Shown one piece after another: positions 60,822 to 64,000 of a stretch of 64,000 bases of DNA. The stretch's first letter is position 1; each line of letters opens with the position of its first letter. The notes beneath the pieces are model-generated. The model was given only the letters and a program-made list of their open reading frames with translations, did no database searches and had not been told where the DNA came from. This DNA is from Epiperipatus broadwayi (Eukaryota; Onychophora; Udeonychophora; Euonychophora; Peripatidae). A program made the position numbers and the translations under genes. The stretch covers positions 596,001 to 660,000 of the forward strand of contig JAQFVV010006546.1 in the NCBI GenBank assembly GCA_028023455.1, written 5' to 3'.

Positions 60822-61980
60822 GTTAAACGCATTATTATTTATCGTCTCCGTTAGTAACAACCATGTATACTTTTCTTTCCATACTTTTAACTATTTGTTA
60901 TGCGAATGTGATTTTATGTAGTCGCAACATCGTTTGAACAACCGTGATGATTTTTGGGGGACAATCAAATAGTGATTTCGATTCAAGTTTTTTCCCAAAC
61001 ATGTCCACCTTTACTCGTTACTTCAATCGGTACATGGAACAATTTACTAGATTTTTCCAGGATGCTTTTGCTAAACAAATAGAAAGTTTCAAAAGTCTCA
61101 AGAGTCGATTTGATTATGGTGATATTATAAAAAAATGCAATTGTAAATAAATCTGAATCCACTTCAAAACAAGTTGGTAACAATTTGATTACTACCAATA
61201 TCACATATTTAAATAAGGTTGATGAACATGGAAATAAATACAACATTGTCAAGAAAAAAGTTTACGTTTCTCCTATTAATAAGTCTGATGATGTGGGTTC
61301 TGTAGTTGAAGTTATTCAAATCTCACAAGATTCTCCAAAGTCTCAAGTCAAAGAATATCCTAATACTGATGTTAATATTTCTGGTGATGATGGAGCTTCT
61401 TCACAAAGCAATTACAACATTAATACCAATGTTAAAATCTTTGATGTTGATGACCCTGCTGTTCCAGCAAGTACTCATGAACCTAATGTTAAAAACTTAG
61501 ATTATGATGGTTTGAGTATTCCAGCAAGCAAACACAGAATAAATACTAATGATAAAATCTTTGGTAGTGATTGTTCATCTACTCCAGTAAGTGTACATGA
61601 TTCTGATACTTCACTGGACACTTCACAGGAAGTGGAGAAAATTGGTAACAATGTTATGTTTGATCCTAAGGAAAATCTTGTCATAACATATTTGGAAAGT
61701 AATGCCACAAAGCACTAAGTTTATTGTTGTAAACTTGTTTTCCAATCATTTTTCATATGAATTTCATCTTCTAAACATCTGAAGAAAATTCTCTTCCATC
61801 CTATAATCAGCATGACATTCACGTCTTCCAGAGTATATATAGTTGCTCAATGCCTAATAATTTTTGGTGTTTAAACAGTCCTATTTTGACATTTTTTTAA
61901 AGCATGAACTTTTTCTTACTTTTATGCATCAAATTGTTTTTTCTTGTTAATAAAAAGTATTTTCTATAATTAAAAAAAAA
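60822..61980 (+). mobile_element. Processed retrocopy of a host mRNA inserted in the hAT gene
   Basis: The insert runs from a 5' leader (60822-60862) through a coding region to a 3' untranslated part with AATAAA (61949-61954) and, 17 bases later, a poly(A) run (61972-61980). The flanking CAAAC (60817-60821) and CAAAAC (61981-61986) may be a short target duplication. On each side the - strand transposase frame resumes in the same protein context. mRNA structure, lack of introns and a poly(A) end show LINE-type retroposition. This dates the copy after the hAT element. Confidence 0.8.
60863..61718 (+). pseudogene. Retrocopy of an icarapin-like secreted protein
   Basis: ATG at 60863 opens a signal peptide (MYTFLSILLTICYANV). 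The frame meets TGA at 60935-60937, then continues with SNSDFDSSFFPNMSTF and TRYFNRYMEQFTRFF, an amphipathic helix. A one-base slip in the A7 run at 61129-61135 moves it to the next frame. There ITTNITYLNKVDEHGNKYNI and KKKVYVSP follow, then GSVVEVIQI and a long Asn/Asp/Ser-rich tail with repeated NTN-K-IFD/LDYDG-type blocks to TAA (61716-61718). The order SFFP helix, TNxTY-DxHG-VY-GSVV domain resembles the arthropod icarapin-like family. That match is from memory of the family pattern and is moderate. Two lesions make a full product unlikely. Confidence 0.6.
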
Positions 61981-63420
61981 CAAAACAATTGTTTCCAAGT
62001 TTGTTAAAACACAGTTCAATTTTTTTATTATAAATGCTTCCATTTTATTGTAACAAATAAAAAGATTTGTGTGACATCCTTGTAATGTCAAAGTTAAATC
62101 GTTTATTAATGAAAATATATCAGCTAAATAGGCAACTTTGGAAAGCCACACATTACTTTTAAAATATTTACTGAATACTGTTGGCTTCTGCTCATTAAGA
62201 AATATTTCAATTTCCACATGAAGTTCAAATAATCTACTCAGAACTTTCCCTATTGGAAGCCATCTTATGTGGGAATGTAATAATAATTTTTTATGAGCTG
62301 AACCCATTTCATCACACATTGATCTAGACGTGTGTTTAGCATACTCTTTTGAATATAGTTCACTGTTTGTACACACTGATTTAAAATATCATGTAAATCT
62401 GCACTCATATCTTTGGTAGCCAATTGTTCCTGATGAAGAAAACAATGGGTTATTATTAAATCTGGATGGGAAATTTCCTTTATGCATGTTACTAAATCCC
62501 TATGTTTTCCTGTCATTGCCACAGCCCCATGGTACAAATCCCTAAGCATCTTTCCCATGAAATATTTTTTTGTTTGGAAATACGATTTCATTATCTTTAA
62601 AATTTCTTCTGATGTTGTTGAAGATTCTAATTTTAAACTGCATAGGAATTCTTCCTGAATATCTTTACATGTAAGATCTATATATCTTATATAAACTAAT
62701 ATTACTGCATCGTTAGAAACTTCTGTACATTCTAATGGATTGAATAATACTTGGATTTTTTAATATTTTCTATTAATTGAGATTCAACATCATCAGCCAA
62801 ATCAATTACTCACCTACTTATGGTGTCGTTTGACAAGGGAATGTTGTTTATTTTTGATTCAAATTCATTGCCAAATAATTTTTGGAAATATCTTTCATGC
62901 ATGGCTTTAGTAACATTTCCCCTATTATATAAGCTTTTTTGCATTTAGCAATGTGATAGGCTGCCAAATACGAACATTTCAAAGTTTTTTATCTGTAGAA
63001 ACAAATTTTGTTAAATTATATCTATTTGTTTTAAATTCATCTTCTTTTCTTAAAAAAAAAAATCAACAGATTTATGTTTATATTGCCTATGGTTTGTTTC
63101 CAAATGGCTTAATAGTTTGTTGCTTTTAAATGAAGAATTAGCCAAAGTAGATCCACAGACACCACAATGTGGTAGCTCTATTCCATTTTCTTTTATAAAA
63201 GTGAAACCATAATTAATATATTTTTCTTTATATTTATAAACACAAGTGTGTGTGTGTGTCAGTTTTAGTTTTTTCACTGCTCGTTCAGTCGATGTAATAG
63301 GCAGTTCTACATTTTCATCATCCAAATTGGGTTCTTGATAAATTTCTTGTTCCTTTCTTCCAAAAAAATTAAATATTTTACTTTGTTCTCTCATTATTAA
63401 ACAAGACTGAAAGAAATACA
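61981..63420 (-). pseudogene. ZBED5-like hAT transposase, N-terminal and central part
   Basis: It starts at ATG 63394-63392 (MREQSKIFNFFGRK), just after an acceptor-like TATTTCTTTCAG on the - strand. A BED zinc finger follows: YGFTFIKENGIELPHCGVCG..LLSHLETNH (Cys-X2-Cys, His-X4-His). The central catalytic part is frameshifted between 63050 and 62591: AAYHIAKCKKAYIIGEMLLK and KDISKNYLAMN. It then reads MLRDLYHGAVAMTGKHRDLV, SHPDLIITHCFLHQEQLAT, HIRWLPIGKVLSRLFELH and WLSKVAYLADIFSLINDL, ending KKLNCVLTNLETIV at the retrocopy. Many stops show that it is dead. Confidence 0.85.
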
Positions 63421-63675
63421 AAAGAAGACATAAATTGAAAATATTAAACACTTTCAGTACAATGTATGTATTAATCACATACAATGAAATATAAGTATTG
63501 TTTGTAAATTACAAATATATGTATCTTTTAACGAAATATAAAATTCAAATATTAACTTAACACGATGATTTAGAAAAACATTGTAACTGTAATACATACA
63601 AATTTATTTTTTGCTGTTTTAACAAATACACACTTGTTCAAACTATATACTTTGAACTGAGAATATTTCTACTGA

Positions 63676-63770
63676 ATTCCACCACTGCCATTGGTTGATG
63701 CTTTAGTTGCATTAATTTTCCACGACTGGCGCTGGTTGATGCTTTGGCTGCATTAATTTTAGTTGCATTT
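63676..63770. repeat. Short tandem repeat, about 44 bp unit
   Basis: GGTTGATGCTTTAGTTGCAT then TAATTTT at 63694-63719 is repeated as GGTTGATGCTTTGGCTGCAT then TAATTTT at 63734-63760. It is upstream of the hAT gene, perhaps in its 5' region. Confidence 0.75.
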
Positions 63771-64000
63771 TTGATTGCTATTTTTTGAACAATTACATTT
63801 TGAAAATAATCGCGAAATTGAACATTGTGATTAAAGTTCAAATTTACAATTGAATTTTAGAAATCTACACAAAGCATAAATAGTATTACTTACTAAATTT
63901 TTTTTTATTAATACTAATATTTTCTTAAAATATAAAAAGATTTTTGCTATCAGATATTTATGTTTTTATTTATTGGTGCATATTCACGACCCATTAAAAA

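Overview
The window is about 75% A+T, has very low coding density, carries spliceosomal-type introns and is crowded with decayed eukaryotic transposons. It comes from an animal nuclear genome. A processed copy of an mRNA that resembles the arthropod icarapin-like family, together with ISXO2/Merlin, ZBED5-like hAT and RTE-type elements, points weakly to an arthropod, perhaps an arachnid. No species call is possible from sequence alone.

Layout. 1-16.8 kb: the 3' part of one host gene on the + strand, with three phase-matched exons at 3614-3753, 8282-8511 and 16635-16784. Its introns hold two Penelope-type GIY-YIG remnants, direct repeats, a tRNA-derived SINE, a 5' fragment of an RTE-like LINE, a gypsy element without reverse transcriptase (10706-14499) and a foldback element with a hammerhead ribozyme (15883-16187). 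17.2-21.1 kb: a second gypsy element without reverse transcriptase, with 523-524 bp LTRs and two SINEs inside it. 21.5-38 kb: mostly anonymous A+T-rich DNA with microsatellites, small hairpins and one gag-like fragment. 38-43.8 kb: a cluster of large palindromes. One (38310-38990) is built from a tRNA-like SINE, one (39289-40122) carries a hammerhead ribozyme and is flanked by 13-bp target repeats, and one of about 1 kb (about 42780-43830) holds ribozyme remnants. 49.9-53.0 kb: a complete but inactivated Merlin (ISXO2/IS1595-like) DNA transposon with 48/49-identical 49-bp terminal repeats, a perfect 8-bp target duplication and an internal minisatellite. 53.6-56.9 kb: a nearly full-length, inactive RTE-like LINE on the - strand. 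59.8-63.5 kb: a ZBED5-like hAT transposase pseudogene on the - strand, interrupted by a processed retrocopy (60822-61980) of a secreted-protein mRNA.

The most notable signal is two sequence-unrelated families of palindromic repeats that each carry a type I hammerhead ribozyme motif whose stem III is a loopless palindrome. Copies of both families are flanked by 13-15 bp direct repeats, which fits retroposition, and Penelope GIY-YIG remnants lie in the same window. Together these suggest Penelope-related non-autonomous retroelements with self-cleaving RNAs. The host gene product was not recognised.
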